NCBI GenBank assembly: GCA_001818155.1
Contig: MHJU01000012.1
Span: 1-62,728, forward strand
Length of the DNA stretch: 62,728 nt
Direction: 5' to 3'
DNA from: Candidatus Jacksonbacteria bacterium RIFCSPLOWO2_02_FULL_44_20
GTDB taxonomy: Bacteria; Patescibacteriota; Patescibacteriia; UBA9629
In this document: in pieces, positions 17,710 to 24,820 of the stretch
How the letters are laid out: every line of letters begins with the position of its first letter
How positions within the stretch are numbered: the stretch's first letter is position 1
Translations under genes and position numbers: made by a program
The notes under the pieces: model-generated
Databases searched by the model: none
Told to the model about the DNA's origin: nothing
The model's input: the letters and a program-made list of their open reading frames with translations, nothing else

Positions 17710-18806
17710 AACTTTCAGTTTACAGCCGTTTCCGCAATTTTGATTGGGGAATACTTATTTCCGGCATTTTTTTAATTCTCATCGGTTGCGCTACGCTTTA
17801 TAGTTTAGAACTTAATAATGAAAATCCTGATTTTTCCCTGCTTCTTCGTCAAGGAGCGGCCTCGGTTCTAGGGATTTTTTTATTAATAGCCGCGCTTTTT
17901 ACTGATTTTCGCCACTTAAAAAGTTATGCTTATATTCTATATCTTCTCGGGCTTACCATGCTTGCATCACTGCTTGTTTTTGGAGTTACAATTCACGGCA
18001 CACGAGGATGGTTTGCTCTTGCAGGAATCACGTTTCAGCCGGTTGAGTTATTCAAAATATTTTTTATCATCGCGCTCGCGAGATTTTTTTCCAGTATACG
18101 AACGATTAACGATCCGATGAATTTGCTAAAATTAATATTATTTTTGATCGCGCCGGCGATTCTCATTCTTCTTCAGCCGGATCTCGGCACGCTGATTATT
18201 TTAGTTGCGATTTTTGCCGGGTACCTTTTTACGGCAAAACTGAAACGAGTATTTATTTTATTTTTTATTTTTATAACACTTCTCGGAGTAATTGCTTCAT
18301 GGCAGTTTCTCGCGCCGTACCAAAAAGATCGCATCAGCAGTTTTTTCAATCCGGACATGAACACGAAAGGCAGCGCTTATAATATTACGCAGTCCAAAAT
18401 CGCGATTGGCTCCGGGCGCATGTTCGGGCGAGGGCTTGGGCTTGGAACCCAGAGCTCGCTTCATTTTCTTCCAGAAGAGGAAACAGATTTTATTTTTGCG
18501 GTCATTTCTGAATCCCTTGGTTTTGTAGGCGGAGGACTGCTTATTTTGTTGTATACTTTTCTTCTTTCAAGAATTATTTCGCTTGCAAATCGTCTAGACG
18601 ATCCCTTTGGCTCTCTTATCGCTCTTGGCGTATTTTTTTGGTTTGCTTTTCAGGGATTTGCGAATATCGCCATGAATATAGGACTCCTGCCTATATTTGG
18701 GGTTCCGTTGCCTTTTGTAAGCTACGGCGGAAGTTCTCTTCTTGTAAGTATTTTTGCGATTGGCGTTTTAGAGAGCGCCGCGCTTTTTTCTCCTAGAAAG
18801 AGTTAG
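17706..18806 (+). CDS. rodA: Rod-shape-determining protein / SEDS peptidoglycan polymerase
   Basis: A 366-residue polytopic membrane protein of the FtsW/RodA/SpoVE family, which polymerises lipid II into glycan strands with a class B PBP. Signature strings are GTRGWFALAGITFQPVELFKI, QPDLGTLIIL (catalytic Asp region), GSGRMFGRGLGLGTQSSLHFLPE(E)ETDFIFAV and PFVSYGGSSLLVSIFAIGVLES. About ten membrane segments are visible. RodA is preferred over FtsW because of length and the absence of nearby division genes, but this cannot be settled here. Confidence 0.9.
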   Translation: MKLSVYSRFRNFDWGILISGIFLILIGCATLYSLELNNENPDFSLLLRQGAASVLGIFLLIAALFTDFRHLKSYAYILYLLGLTMLASLLVFGVTIHGTRGWFALAGITFQPVELFKIFFIIALARFFSSIRTINDPMNLLKLILFLIAPAILILLQPDLGTLIILVAIFAGYLFTAKLKRVFILFFIFITLLGVIASWQFLAPYQKDRISSFFNPDMNTKGSAYNITQSKIAIGSGRMFGRGLGLGTQSSLHFLPEEETDFIFAVISESLGFVGGGLLILLYTFLLSRIISLANRLDDPFGSLIALGVFFWFAFQGFANIAMNIGLLPIFGVPLPFVSYGGSSLLVSIFAIGVLESAALFSPRKS

Positions 18807-18827
18807 CGCGCTAGGAGATCAGTTTTC
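18789..18827 (+). terminator. rodA terminator
   Basis: TCTCCTAG (18789-18796) pairs with CTAGGAGA (18811-18818) and is followed by TCAGTTTTCTT. The left arm lies inside the last rodA codons. Confidence 0.7.
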
Positions 18828-18855
18828 TTGACATTCCACAATAATATGCTAGCTT
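18828..18855 (+). promoter_or_regulatory. rplY promoter candidate
   Basis: A perfect TTGACA (18828-18833) lies just after the rodA terminator. The best-spaced -10 is the poor TAGCTT at 18850-18855 (16-nt spacer); TATGCT at 18845 is a better hexamer but too close. The first option puts transcription start within a few bases of the ATG at 18863. Confidence 0.45.
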
Positions 18856-18862
18856 GATTGTA

Positions 18863-19543
18863 ATGTTACAAGCAGAAATTAGACAATCAAAAAGAGGACT
18901 TGGCGCATATCGTAGAGAAGGAAAGATTCCGGCGGTTGTGTACGGTCACGGCATTCAGTCCGTGTCAGTTCTTATAGACAAACAAGAGTTTCTGAAACAC
19001 TTAAGAGCCGAAGGGAAAGGATCTCTTTTGGACCTGAAAATCGCGAGTGATGAGCCGGTAAAGGTTATTCTGCAAGACTTGCAGAAACACACTCTTACGC
19101 AAGAGTATCTGCATTTGGATTTTTATCGCATTCGCATGGATGAAAAAATGCGCGTCAAAGTGTTGCTTATTTTTACAGGAGAGGCGCCGGCGGTTAAAAC
19201 TGGAGGCGTGCTTGTGAAAGCTAAGGATCATGTTGAAATTGAATGTCTGCCAAAAGATTTGATCTCCAGCATTGCTGTTGATTTATCTTCTTTATCAGAA
19301 TTGCGCGCTTCTATTAAAGTGCGCGATCTCTCTGTAGGTTCAGGCATTTCTATCATCGGCAATCCGGACGATATCATTGTAACGATTGCGGAAATAAAAG
19401 AAGACATTGAAGACGCCGCGCTTGCGGCGCAAAAAGAAAAAGAACAGCTTGAAAAATTAAAAGCAGAGCCGGAAGAGAAGAAAGATGCTGAAGAGGGAAA
19501 AGAAAAGGATAAAGCCAAAGATAAAGCAAAGGAAAAGAAATAG
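18863..19543 (+). CDS. rplY: Ribosomal protein L25 (CTC/TL5 type)
   Basis: It binds 5S rRNA in the large ribosomal subunit. The N-terminal L25 domain reads LGAYRREGKIPAVVYGHG, a standard L25 opening; the C-terminal TL5/CTC beta domain covers about residues 95-185 (GEAPAVKTGGVL...DDIIVTIAEI). A long Lys/Glu-rich tail (EEKKDAEEGKEKDKAKDKAKEKK) follows. The ORF track begins at a TTG; the ATG at 18863 (MLQAEIRQSKR) fits the family. The end is followed by a strong shared terminator with prmC. Confidence 0.93.
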   Translation: MLQAEIRQSKRGLGAYRREGKIPAVVYGHGIQSVSVLIDKQEFLKHLRAEGKGSLLDLKIASDEPVKVILQDLQKHTLTQEYLHLDFYRIRMDEKMRVKVLLIFTGEAPAVKTGGVLVKAKDHVEIECLPKDLISSIAVDLSSLSELRASIKVRDLSVGSGISIIGNPDDIIVTIAEIKEDIEDAALAAQKEKEQLEKLKAEPEEKKDAEEGKEKDKAKDKAKEKK

Positions 19544-19552
19544 AGAAATTAT

Positions 19553-19597
19553 AAATCCCGACCTACCTATCGGCAGATAGGTTTATCGGGATTTTTT
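19553..19597 (+). terminator. Shared rplY/prmC terminator with a palindromic repeat in its loop
   Basis: AAATCCCGA (19553-19561) pairs with TCGGGATTT (19586-19594), followed by a run of T. The loop is occupied by the 22-nt repeat described at 19561-19582. On the minus strand the last codons of prmC run into it. Confidence 0.85.
19561..19582. repeat. 22-nt palindromic repeat, copy 1
   Basis: ACCTACCTATCGGCAGATAGGT. It differs from the copy at 56007-56028 only at two positions (A5, T18), which pair with each other in the outer stem (G-C there, A-T here), so the difference is compensatory. Confidence 0.8.
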
Positions 19598-20375
19598 GTA
19601 TGCCTTTATCTGTTTCGTACAAACGATAGATTGGCACAGAGTATATTTTTTTCATTATTTCTGTTTGTTTCTCAAGTTCGCGATAATAATAGTAAGAGTC
19701 ATCAGTCGGAGTCAAGAGCGCAGAACCCGGTTCGTAGCGGACAATTTCCGGTTCAAGAGTTTTATATTGCGCTGGCGTGATATACGGCAAATTTGCCGCG
19801 ATAATAATTGCGTCAAACTTTTTTTGCGGCGCATTAAGTATCGGTTCAATAAGATTTCCGTGAAAAAATGCGATTTTGTTTTGAACTCCGTGCTGGTTTG
19901 CGTTCTCGCGCGCAATATTAAGCGCGTCTATGGAAATATCCACTGCCGCATAATAGTGATGCATGAGAGAGGTTTTTGCAATCGCAATGATGATACATCC
20001 GGAACCGGTTCCGACATCAATAACTGCGCATTTTCCGGATGATTTTTTAAGTATTGCAAGCGTATTTTCCACGATTTCCTCGGTTTCCGGGCGGGGGATT
20101 AAAACGCTATCGTTAACAAAAAAGTTCAGTCCGTAAAATTCTTTTTTGCCAGTTATGTAGGCAACAGGCTCGCGATTGCATCGTCTGCTGATAAACGCAT
20201 CGTATCGGACGATTTCCTCGTCTGTCATTTCATATTCCGGATGCGCGTATAAAAATTCCCGAGGACGATTGATCGCCACACTCATCAAAACTTCAGCGTC
20301 TATAAGAGGGGAGTGGATGCCTTGTGTTTCTAAACGACGCTCCGTGGCTTTAAGATATTGACTAATAAAGTACAT
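19563..20375 (-). CDS. prmC: Release factor glutamine methyltransferase, altered C-terminus
   Basis: It methylates the GGQ glutamine of release factors and lies next to prfA, its substrate gene. N-terminal helical domain; FYGLNFFVNDSVLIPRPETEEIVE; SAM motif VIDVGTGSGCIIIAIA; catalytic NLPYITPAQY (the NPPY motif, here NLPY); RYEPGSALL. After that the normal EIG-containing end is replaced: the last residues (QKIPINLSADR) are translated from the shared terminator and the palindromic repeat, which also supplies the TAG stop. I choose the ATG at 20375 (MYFISQYLKATERRLE); a GTG at 20402 is an alternative. Activity is plausible but the end is atypical. Confidence 0.87.
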   Translation of the reverse strand: MYFISQYLKATERRLETQGIHSPLIDAEVLMSVAINRPREFLYAHPEYEMTDEEIVRYDAFISRRCNREPVAYITGKKEFYGLNFFVNDSVLIPRPETEEIVENTLAILKKSSGKCAVIDVGTGSGCIIIAIAKTSLMHHYYAAVDISIDALNIARENANQHGVQNKIAFFHGNLIEPILNAPQKKFDAIIIAANLPYITPAQYKTLEPEIVRYEPGSALLTPTDDSYYYYRELEKQTEIMKKIYSVPIYRLYETDKGIQKIPINLSADR

Positions 20376-20393
20376 TATGTTATCGTATTGGCA

Positions 20394-20433
20394 TTCTTTC
20401 ACATAACCCTATGAGGGGGTGGGTGTGAAAGAA
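20394..20433. repeat. Inverted repeat upstream of prmC
   Basis: TTCTTTCACA (20394-20403) and TGTGAAAGAA (20424-20433) form a perfect 10-bp stem around the possible GTG start of prmC. It could hide a ribosome-binding site or be part of a small RNA with the next hairpin. Confidence 0.55.
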
Positions 20434-20440
20434 CTTTTGG

Positions 20441-20486
20441 GGGATTCTGTTTTTTCTATCTTTCTCGTACAGAATCCCTTTTTTTT
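20441..20486 (+). terminator. + strand intrinsic terminator between prfA and prmC
   Basis: GGGATTCTG (20441-20449) pairs with CAGAATCCC (20470-20478), followed by eight T on the + strand. Both flanking genes are on the minus strand, where no T-run follows the stem. It therefore fits a + strand transcript of unknown origin. Confidence 0.6.
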
Positions 20487-21525
20487 ATTGCATTTTTTCG
20501 CGAAGAGTTGCAATGATATTCTCTATCTCTCCGTTCAAAATTCTCTCAATCTGCCCCCAACTTTCTTTAATGCGGTGGTCGGTTACGCGATCTTGTGGAA
20601 AATTATAGGTGCGGATTTTTTCCGAACGATCTCCTGTGCCTATTTGTCCGCGCCTCTCGGCATCGTGTTCCTGTTTTTGCCGTTCGGCTTTTTGGGCCAA
20701 AAGGCGCGATTTCAAAATAGTAAAAGCGCGTTCCTTATTTTGCAGTTGAGACCGTTCATCTTGGCATGATACGACAAGCCCGGTTTTAAGATGCGTGATT
20801 CTCACAGCTGAATCGGTTGTATTCACGGATTGTCCTCCATGTCCGCTTGAACGAAACACGTCTATTCGCACGTCCTCCGTCTTGATCTCCACATCCACAT
20901 CTTCCGCTTTTGGAAGCACGGCGACTGTTGCGGTTGATGTATGAATTCTCCCGGATTTTTCGGTTTCAGGTATTCGCTGAACTCTATGCACGCCGCTTTC
21001 GTATTTTAATTTTGAATACGCGTTCTCGCCCTGAATTTCAAAAATAATCTCCTTAAATCCTCCTATCCCGATGCGGTTCTCGGAAAGAGTTTTCACGCGC
21101 CAGCCCTTATTTTCCGCATATCGCGCATACATTCGGAATAAATCTGCAGAAAAAAGAGAGGACTCGTCTCCTCCTGCGGCCGCTCGGATTTCAACAATAA
21201 TATCGCGTTTATCAAGCGGATTTTTCGGTTCTAAATCTCCCAACTTATTTTTGACACTCGTAATTTGACTTTTTAGATTTTCAATCTCCTCCTCCGCGAG
21301 CTCGCGCAATTCCACATCTTCAGCCGATTGCTCCGTTTCCTCTGCCTGCGAGAGATGATGATTCAGCATAGCGAGTTCTTTCGTATGCGCTATTTTCTTT
21401 TTTAGATCATTATATTCAATTGTGAGAGCGCGCAATCGCGATGAATCGCGCAAAACTTCCGGCTTTTGTATGTCAGTTTCAAGCTCATCTTGACGAATTG
21501 TAAGCGCGGCAATGTCGTATTCCAT
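20485..21525 (-). CDS. prfA: Peptide chain release factor 1
   Basis: It terminates translation at UAA/UAG. The GGQ catalytic loop is in [21 protein letters not shown]. The codon-recognition region [22 protein letters not shown] carries the RF1-type P-x-T tripeptide (PET rather than the more common PAT). Length (346 aa) is normal, slightly short at the N-terminus. It lies upstream of prmC on the same strand, a conserved pairing. RF2 is not in this window. Confidence 0.95.
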   Translation of the reverse strand: MEYDIAALTIRQDELETDIQKPEVLRDSSRLRALTIEYNDLKKKIAHTKELAMLNHHLSQAEETEQSAEDVELRELAEEEIENLKSQITSVKNKLGDLEPKNPLDKRDIIVEIRAAAGGDESSLFSADLFRMYARYAENKGWRVKTLSENRIGIGGFKEIIFEIQGENAYSKLKYESGVHRVQRIPETEKSGRIHTSTATVAVLPKAEDVDVEIKTEDVRIDVFRSSGHGGQSVNTTDSAVRITHLKTGLVVSCQDERSQLQNKERAFTILKSRLLAQKAERQKQEHDAERRGQIGTGDRSEKIRTYNFPQDRVTDHRIKESWGQIERILNGEIENIIATLREKMQ

Positions 21526-21557
21526 TTAAGAGCAATACTACCATTAGAGAAGTGAAC

Positions 21558-21586
21558 TTGACAAGTTCCACTCCCTTTGCTACATT
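21558..21586 (+). promoter_or_regulatory. hrcA promoter
   Basis: TTGACA (21558-21563), 17-nt spacer, then TGC-TACATT (extended -10, 21578-21586). Transcription would start near 21593, inside the CIRCE-like operator. The -35 is itself inside a short palindrome GAACTTG-A-CAAGTTC. Confidence 0.65.
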
Positions 21587-21611
21587 AGCAGACAAAGAGT
21601 TTGACTGCTAA
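21585..21611. promoter_or_regulatory. CIRCE-like operator of the HrcA regulon
   Basis: TTAGCAGAC-N9-GACTGCTAA has the exact 9-9-9 layout of CIRCE (TTAGCACTC-N9-GAGTGCTAA), with identical outer TTAGCA/TGCTAA and a changed inner triplet. It overlaps the -10 and start site of hrcA, which fits autorepression. Confidence 0.7.
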
Positions 21612-21630
21612 TTTTAAGGGACTCATATCT

Positions 21631-22326
21631 ATGCTGACTGACCGCCAGAGAACACTGTTAAACGCGCTCATGAATCAATATATTAAAACAGGAGAACCGA
21701 TCGGTTCGGAACTTCTTGTAGACACGTACCATCTTTCTGTTTCCTCCGCAACTGTAAGGAATGAAATGCTCGCGCTTGATACGCTCGGGTATCTTGAAAA
21801 ACTCCACACGTCGTCCGGCAGAGTTCCAACTGAAAAGGCGTATTCCTATTATGTTGCAGAGTATGCGAAAAACCCAGTGCTAAACGCCAGATACAAAGAA
21901 CGCTTATCACAACTGGTTCCAACTTCAAAATATCCGAGCTCGCGCGAAATCGTAAAAGACGTTTCACGAAACATTGCAGATATCGCGCATGAATTCATAC
22001 TCACGGCTTTTGCGGATAATGATTTTTACTACACAGGATTATCGCATCTTTTTACAAAACCGGAATACGGAGAAGCAGAGAGCATAAAAAATTTATCGGA
22101 AATTATTGATGCGTTTGACGCGACGTTAAAAGAATTATACCGCACAATTCCGGAAGAAACACATACGTTTATAGGGTCAAAAAATCCTATTGATAAAAGT
22201 TCCAGCTTAATCACAGTCCGCATCGGCGCGAACGGCCCGATTCTTGCGCTTCTTGGGCCTATGCGAATGCGGTATGATGTTAATATCGCTCTTTTAGAAT
22301 ATTGCCAGTCGTTATTGGCAGATTAA
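21631..22326 (+). CDS. hrcA: Heat-inducible transcription repressor HrcA, short form
   Basis: It represses heat-shock genes through CIRCE. The N-terminal winged helix is clear: LTDRQRTLLNALMNQYIKTGEPIGSELLV, SSATVRNEMLALDTLGYLEKLHTSSGRVPTEKAYSYYV. At about 231 aa it is roughly 100 residues shorter than B. subtilis HrcA; the middle dimerisation/GAF-like region is reduced, though the final IGANGPILALLGPMRMRYD block is kept. The ATG at 21631 has AAGGGA 10 nt upstream and is preferred over the TTG at 21601. It is followed by grpE. Confidence 0.88.
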   Translation: MLTDRQRTLLNALMNQYIKTGEPIGSELLVDTYHLSVSSATVRNEMLALDTLGYLEKLHTSSGRVPTEKAYSYYVAEYAKNPVLNARYKERLSQLVPTSKYPSSREIVKDVSRNIADIAHEFILTAFADNDFYYTGLSHLFTKPEYGEAESIKNLSEIIDAFDATLKELYRTIPEETHTFIGSKNPIDKSSSLITVRIGANGPILALLGPMRMRYDVNIALLEYCQSLLAD

Positions 22327-22337
22327 GAACTAAAAAT

Positions 22338-22829
22338 ATGGAAAACAATTCTCTACAACAACAAACGGAGCAAACGCAATCTGAAGAAATCACTGAACTG
22401 CAAAAAAAATGCGACGAGTATCTTGCCGGGTGGCAGAGGGCAAAAGCCGATTACAGCAATCGCGAAAAAGATATCGCGCGCGAAAAAACGGAATTCCTGA
22501 AATTCGGAAATGCGGCGCTGATTCTTGAGCTGATTCCGATTTTTGATAATTTTCGCGAGGCGATGATGCACATTCCAAACGAACATAAAACAGACGAGTG
22601 GGTTATGGGAATAGAACTCGTGAAAAAACAGATCAGCGATTTTCTCAAAAATTTTGGCGCGGAGACGTACGGAAAAGAAGGAGAAGCGTTTGATCCGAAT
22701 CTCTTTGAGGCGCTTGATGAGACAGACGCAGAAGAGGATAAAAAAGGAAAAATTGTGAAGGTTGTGCGGATGGGATATAAGCTCCACGGCCGGGTAATTC
22801 GCCCGAGCCAAGTGATTGTCGGTAAATAA
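22338..22829 (+). CDS. grpE: GrpE nucleotide exchange factor
   Basis: It releases ADP from DnaK. The 163-residue protein has a charged coiled-coil N-terminus (ELQKKCDEYLAGWQRAKADYSNREKDIAREK) and the C-terminal beta domain ending VRMGYKLHGRVIRPSQVIVGK, both typical. The ORF track extends into the hrcA end; the ATG at 22338 (MENNSLQQQTEQ) lies 11 nt after the hrcA stop and is preferred. Likely cotranscribed with hrcA. Confidence 0.93.
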   Translation: MENNSLQQQTEQTQSEEITELQKKCDEYLAGWQRAKADYSNREKDIAREKTEFLKFGNAALILELIPIFDNFREAMMHIPNEHKTDEWVMGIELVKKQISDFLKNFGAETYGKEGEAFDPNLFEALDETDAEEDKKGKIVKVVRMGYKLHGRVIRPSQVIVGK

Positions 22830-22906
22830 ATTTTAATTAAGAGCAAGTTGCGGGTTTAATAAATTTTTATTATTAAGCGCTGTACTTTGTCTCTCAACTT
22901 ACGCAT

Positions 22907-23332
22907 ATGTCTCTTATAAAATGGCAACCGGTGTTTGATGTTTTTGAAGATATTGACGGTTTCTTCGCAAGCGGAGGCCCTCGCCGCGCGATTTCCCGAA
23001 CCTTTGCTCCGGCCATAAACATTCGCGAGACCGACGACAGTGTGGTTGTAGAAACTCCGCTTCCGGGCATTGACCCTTCTAAGGTTGATATTACAATTGA
23101 AAACGACGTCTTGACGATTGAAGGCCGCGACGAGAAAAGGAGCGAAGTGGAAGAGCAGGATTATTCCCGCCGAGAGTGGACAATGCAGTCTTTTCATCGC
23201 TCTGTTGCTCTGCCTGTTGCAGTGCAGTCCGACGACGCGCAGGCATCGTATCAAAACGGCGTCTTGACGGTTACGATTCCGAAGCGCGAAGAGGCAAAGG
23301 CGAAGAAGGTTAGTGTGAAGGTGAAGGAGTAA
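22907..23332 (+). CDS. Small heat-shock protein Hsp20
   Basis: A 141-residue ATP-independent holdase. The alpha-crystallin domain spans about residues 35-130: INIRETDDSVVVETPLPGIDPSKVDITIENDVLTIEG, FHRSVALPVAVQSDDAQASYQNGVLTVTIPK, and the tail KKVSVKVKE. The N-terminal arm starts MSLIKWQPVFDVFEDIDGFF. The leader contains CGCTGTAC (22878-22885), an 8-mer that also occurs in the dnaK leader (24775-24782), so shared regulation is possible but unproven. Confidence 0.93.
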   Translation: MSLIKWQPVFDVFEDIDGFFASGGPRRAISRTFAPAINIRETDDSVVVETPLPGIDPSKVDITIENDVLTIEGRDEKRSEVEEQDYSRREWTMQSFHRSVALPVAVQSDDAQASYQNGVLTVTIPKREEAKAKKVSVKVKE

Positions 23333-23346
23333 AGTTGCCAAAAGAA

Positions 23347-23379
23347 AAAATGCCCATATCAATCAAGATATTGGCATTT
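23347..23379 (-). terminator. Terminator of the 50-aa membrane protein gene
   Basis: AAATGCCCATATC and GATATTGGCATTT form a 13-nt stem with one mismatch and loop AATCAA. On the minus strand the stem is followed by TTTTTTCTTTT. It could also end hsp20 transcripts. Confidence 0.75.
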
Positions 23380-23388
23380 GTCTCTCGC

Positions 23389-23541
23389 TTATTTGGGGTC
23401 CCTTATTAGGTAAACCCCAATTAAGAAAGAGATACAGCATATCCCTAAGCCTATAAGGCCATAGGGTTTTGGGACATCATTCCAAAACATTAATTGCAAC
23501 GTCCCAGATACTGCAATTAAGAAAGCTATACGGCCTTTCAT
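23389..23541 (-). CDS. 50-residue two-span membrane protein A
   Basis: MKGRIAFLIAVSGTLQLMFW, a short polar linker (NDVPKPYG), then LIGLGICCISFLIGVYLI: two hydrophobic spans in 50 residues. AGGAGGTGAGAAAG directly before the ATG is an unusually strong ribosome-binding site, so the gene is probably real although shorter than the ORF-track call (its upstream Lys run is the AGA-repeat promoter read as protein). Function is unknown. The leader and promoter closely resemble those of protein B at 27535-27741. Confidence 0.65.
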   Translation of the reverse strand: MKGRIAFLIAVSGTLQLMFWNDVPKPYGLIGLGICCISFLIGVYLIRDPK

Positions 23542-23589
23542 CTTTCTCACCTCCTTTCTTTTTTGTAGAATGAGAAAAATGTTGAGCGC

Positions 23590-23630
23590 AGTATAGCACT
23601 TCTTCTTCTTCTTCTTCTTCTTCTTGTCAA
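23590..23630 (-). promoter_or_regulatory. Promoter with long AGA-repeat spacer (8 units)
   Basis: On the minus strand: TTGACA (23630-23625), spacer (AGA)8-AG-TGC of 29 nt, TATACT (23595-23590) with an extended TGC. The twin promoter at 27827-27855 has 4 units and the ideal 17-nt spacer. The 12-nt excess here should misplace the -35; repeat-length change could switch the promoter. Confidence 0.7.
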
Positions 23631-23656
23631 TAGATGAAGCGCAGAAGCCCATATGA

Positions 23657-24709
23657 ATGCAAAAAGACCGCTACAAACTTACCCAAGATATTTTAAAAAA
23701 AGTCGCTGAAATAGATGAGTTTAAGGGCGCGTGGATGAAATTAAAGTTGTTACACAGCCATATCCTTCCGCAATTGGAATGGGTAGCTCTGCTTCAATCC
23801 TCCGCATCTTCAACACGAATAGAAGGGTCAGAGATGAGCGACAAAGATGTAGAGGATTTTCTTCAAGGATTAAATATCCAAAAATTTAGGGATTGCGATA
23901 AACAGGAAGTGCAGGGATATAAAGAACTGTTGGAAACCGTATGTGCTAATTATGAAACCACACCCTTTACAGAAAATACGATAAAAGGTTTTCACAAGAT
24001 ATTGTTGCAGTACTCACAAAAAGATGAGCGTCATTTGGGAGAGTATAAAAAACATCCAAACACCGTGGTGGCGTTTGACGCAAACGGAAAACAACTCGGC
24101 ATTATTTTTAAAACCACAGAACCTTATCTAACGCCAAAAGAAATACAGGAATTACTGGAGCGTACAGGAGCTTGGATTCGCGGAGAAGATAAACATAGGC
24201 TTTTGATAATCGCGGAATTTATCGTAGACTTTCTTTCTATACATCCTTTTCAAGACGGCAATGGACGGCTTTCCCGCATTTTAACGAATTTTTTACTGTT
24301 GCAACATGGATACGAATTTGTGCGTTTTAGTTCTTTAGAGAGCGTGATAGAGAGTAACAAGCGATTATACTATCTTGCATTGCGCAGGAGCCAAAAGGAT
24401 CGCGGCAAAAAAAATGAAACGATAGAGCCGTGGATAAACTTTTTTTTAGACGTTTTGGTGACTATGACACGTACGTTAAAGCTGAAGGTGGAAGATAAAG
24501 GAATAAGTATACAAATTAGTGAACGAGAACAAAAAGTATTAGAATATGTAAACAAACATCAACGAGTTACAAGCACGGACGTAATGAACAAGTATTCAAT
24601 AGGTCAAAGAGCGGCGAGTAAAATTTTATTACAAATGGTAGAGAAGAAGCTATTGATTAGACAAGGAAAAGGGAAGAGAGATGCGTTTTATACGTTAAAT
24701 ATAATATAG
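23657..24709 (+). CDS. Fic family protein with inhibitory helix and winged helix
   Basis: Fic proteins usually AMPylate (or otherwise modify) target hydroxyls. N-terminal Fic_N-like region; the inhibitory motif is present (SSTRIEGSE, [S/T]xxxE[G/N] type) near residue 52; the catalytic loop is HPFQDGNGRLSRILTNFLL near residue 195; the C-terminal winged helix (SEREQKVLEYVNKHQRVTSTDVMNKYSIGQRAASKIL) suggests DNA binding. The 350-aa length is typical of bacterial class II Fic proteins. It lies just upstream of dnaK; the animal homologue FICD modifies the Hsp70 BiP, so DnaK is a conceivable target, which is only a guess. Confidence 0.9.
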   Translation: MQKDRYKLTQDILKKVAEIDEFKGAWMKLKLLHSHILPQLEWVALLQSSASSTRIEGSEMSDKDVEDFLQGLNIQKFRDCDKQEVQGYKELLETVCANYETTPFTENTIKGFHKILLQYSQKDERHLGEYKKHPNTVVAFDANGKQLGIIFKTTEPYLTPKEIQELLERTGAWIRGEDKHRLLIIAEFIVDFLSIHPFQDGNGRLSRILTNFLLLQHGYEFVRFSSLESVIESNKRLYYLALRRSQKDRGKKNETIEPWINFFLDVLVTMTRTLKLKVEDKGISIQISEREQKVLEYVNKHQRVTSTDVMNKYSIGQRAASKILLQMVEKKLLIRQGKGKRDAFYTLNII

Positions 24710-24742
24710 TTTAACGGAACTTTAACGGAACTTTAACGGAAC
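24710..24742. repeat. Three exact 11-bp tandem repeats upstream of dnaK
   Basis: TTTAACGGAAC occurs three times head to tail right after the fic stop codon. The period of about one helical turn would put repeated protein contacts on one DNA face; a binding site for the Fic winged helix is a possible reading. Confidence 0.8.
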
Positions 24743-24768
24743 TAACTTTAATTTTGATTAACTAATCA

Positions 24769-24809
24769 GTTATACGCTGTACGGTAAATATGCTTTATAG
24801 CGTTGTAAC
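24769..24809. promoter_or_regulatory. dnaK promoter region with flanking inverted repeat
   Basis: GTTATACGCT (24769-24778) and AGCGTTGTAAC (24799-24809) are imperfect inverses that flank TGC-TTTATA (24791-24799), a possible extended -10. No CIRCE consensus is visible. The -35 is weak. Confidence 0.45.
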
Positions 24810-24820
24810 TTTAACACTAC

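Noticed and set aside
22843-22906. CIRCE element upstream of hsp20
   Set aside because: AT-rich inverted sequences are present but none has the TTAGCA-type half sites or the 9-nt spacer.
23542-23652. Lys-rich extension KKKKKKKKK of small membrane protein A
   Set aside because: It is the AGA-repeat promoter and leader translated; a strong ribosome-binding site marks the ATG at 23541.
24710-24742. Possible CRISPR array
   Set aside because: 11-bp perfect tandem units without spacers are not a CRISPR array. I also looked by eye for the Cas12a-type repeat core AATTTCTAC...GTAGAT and found none in the window.
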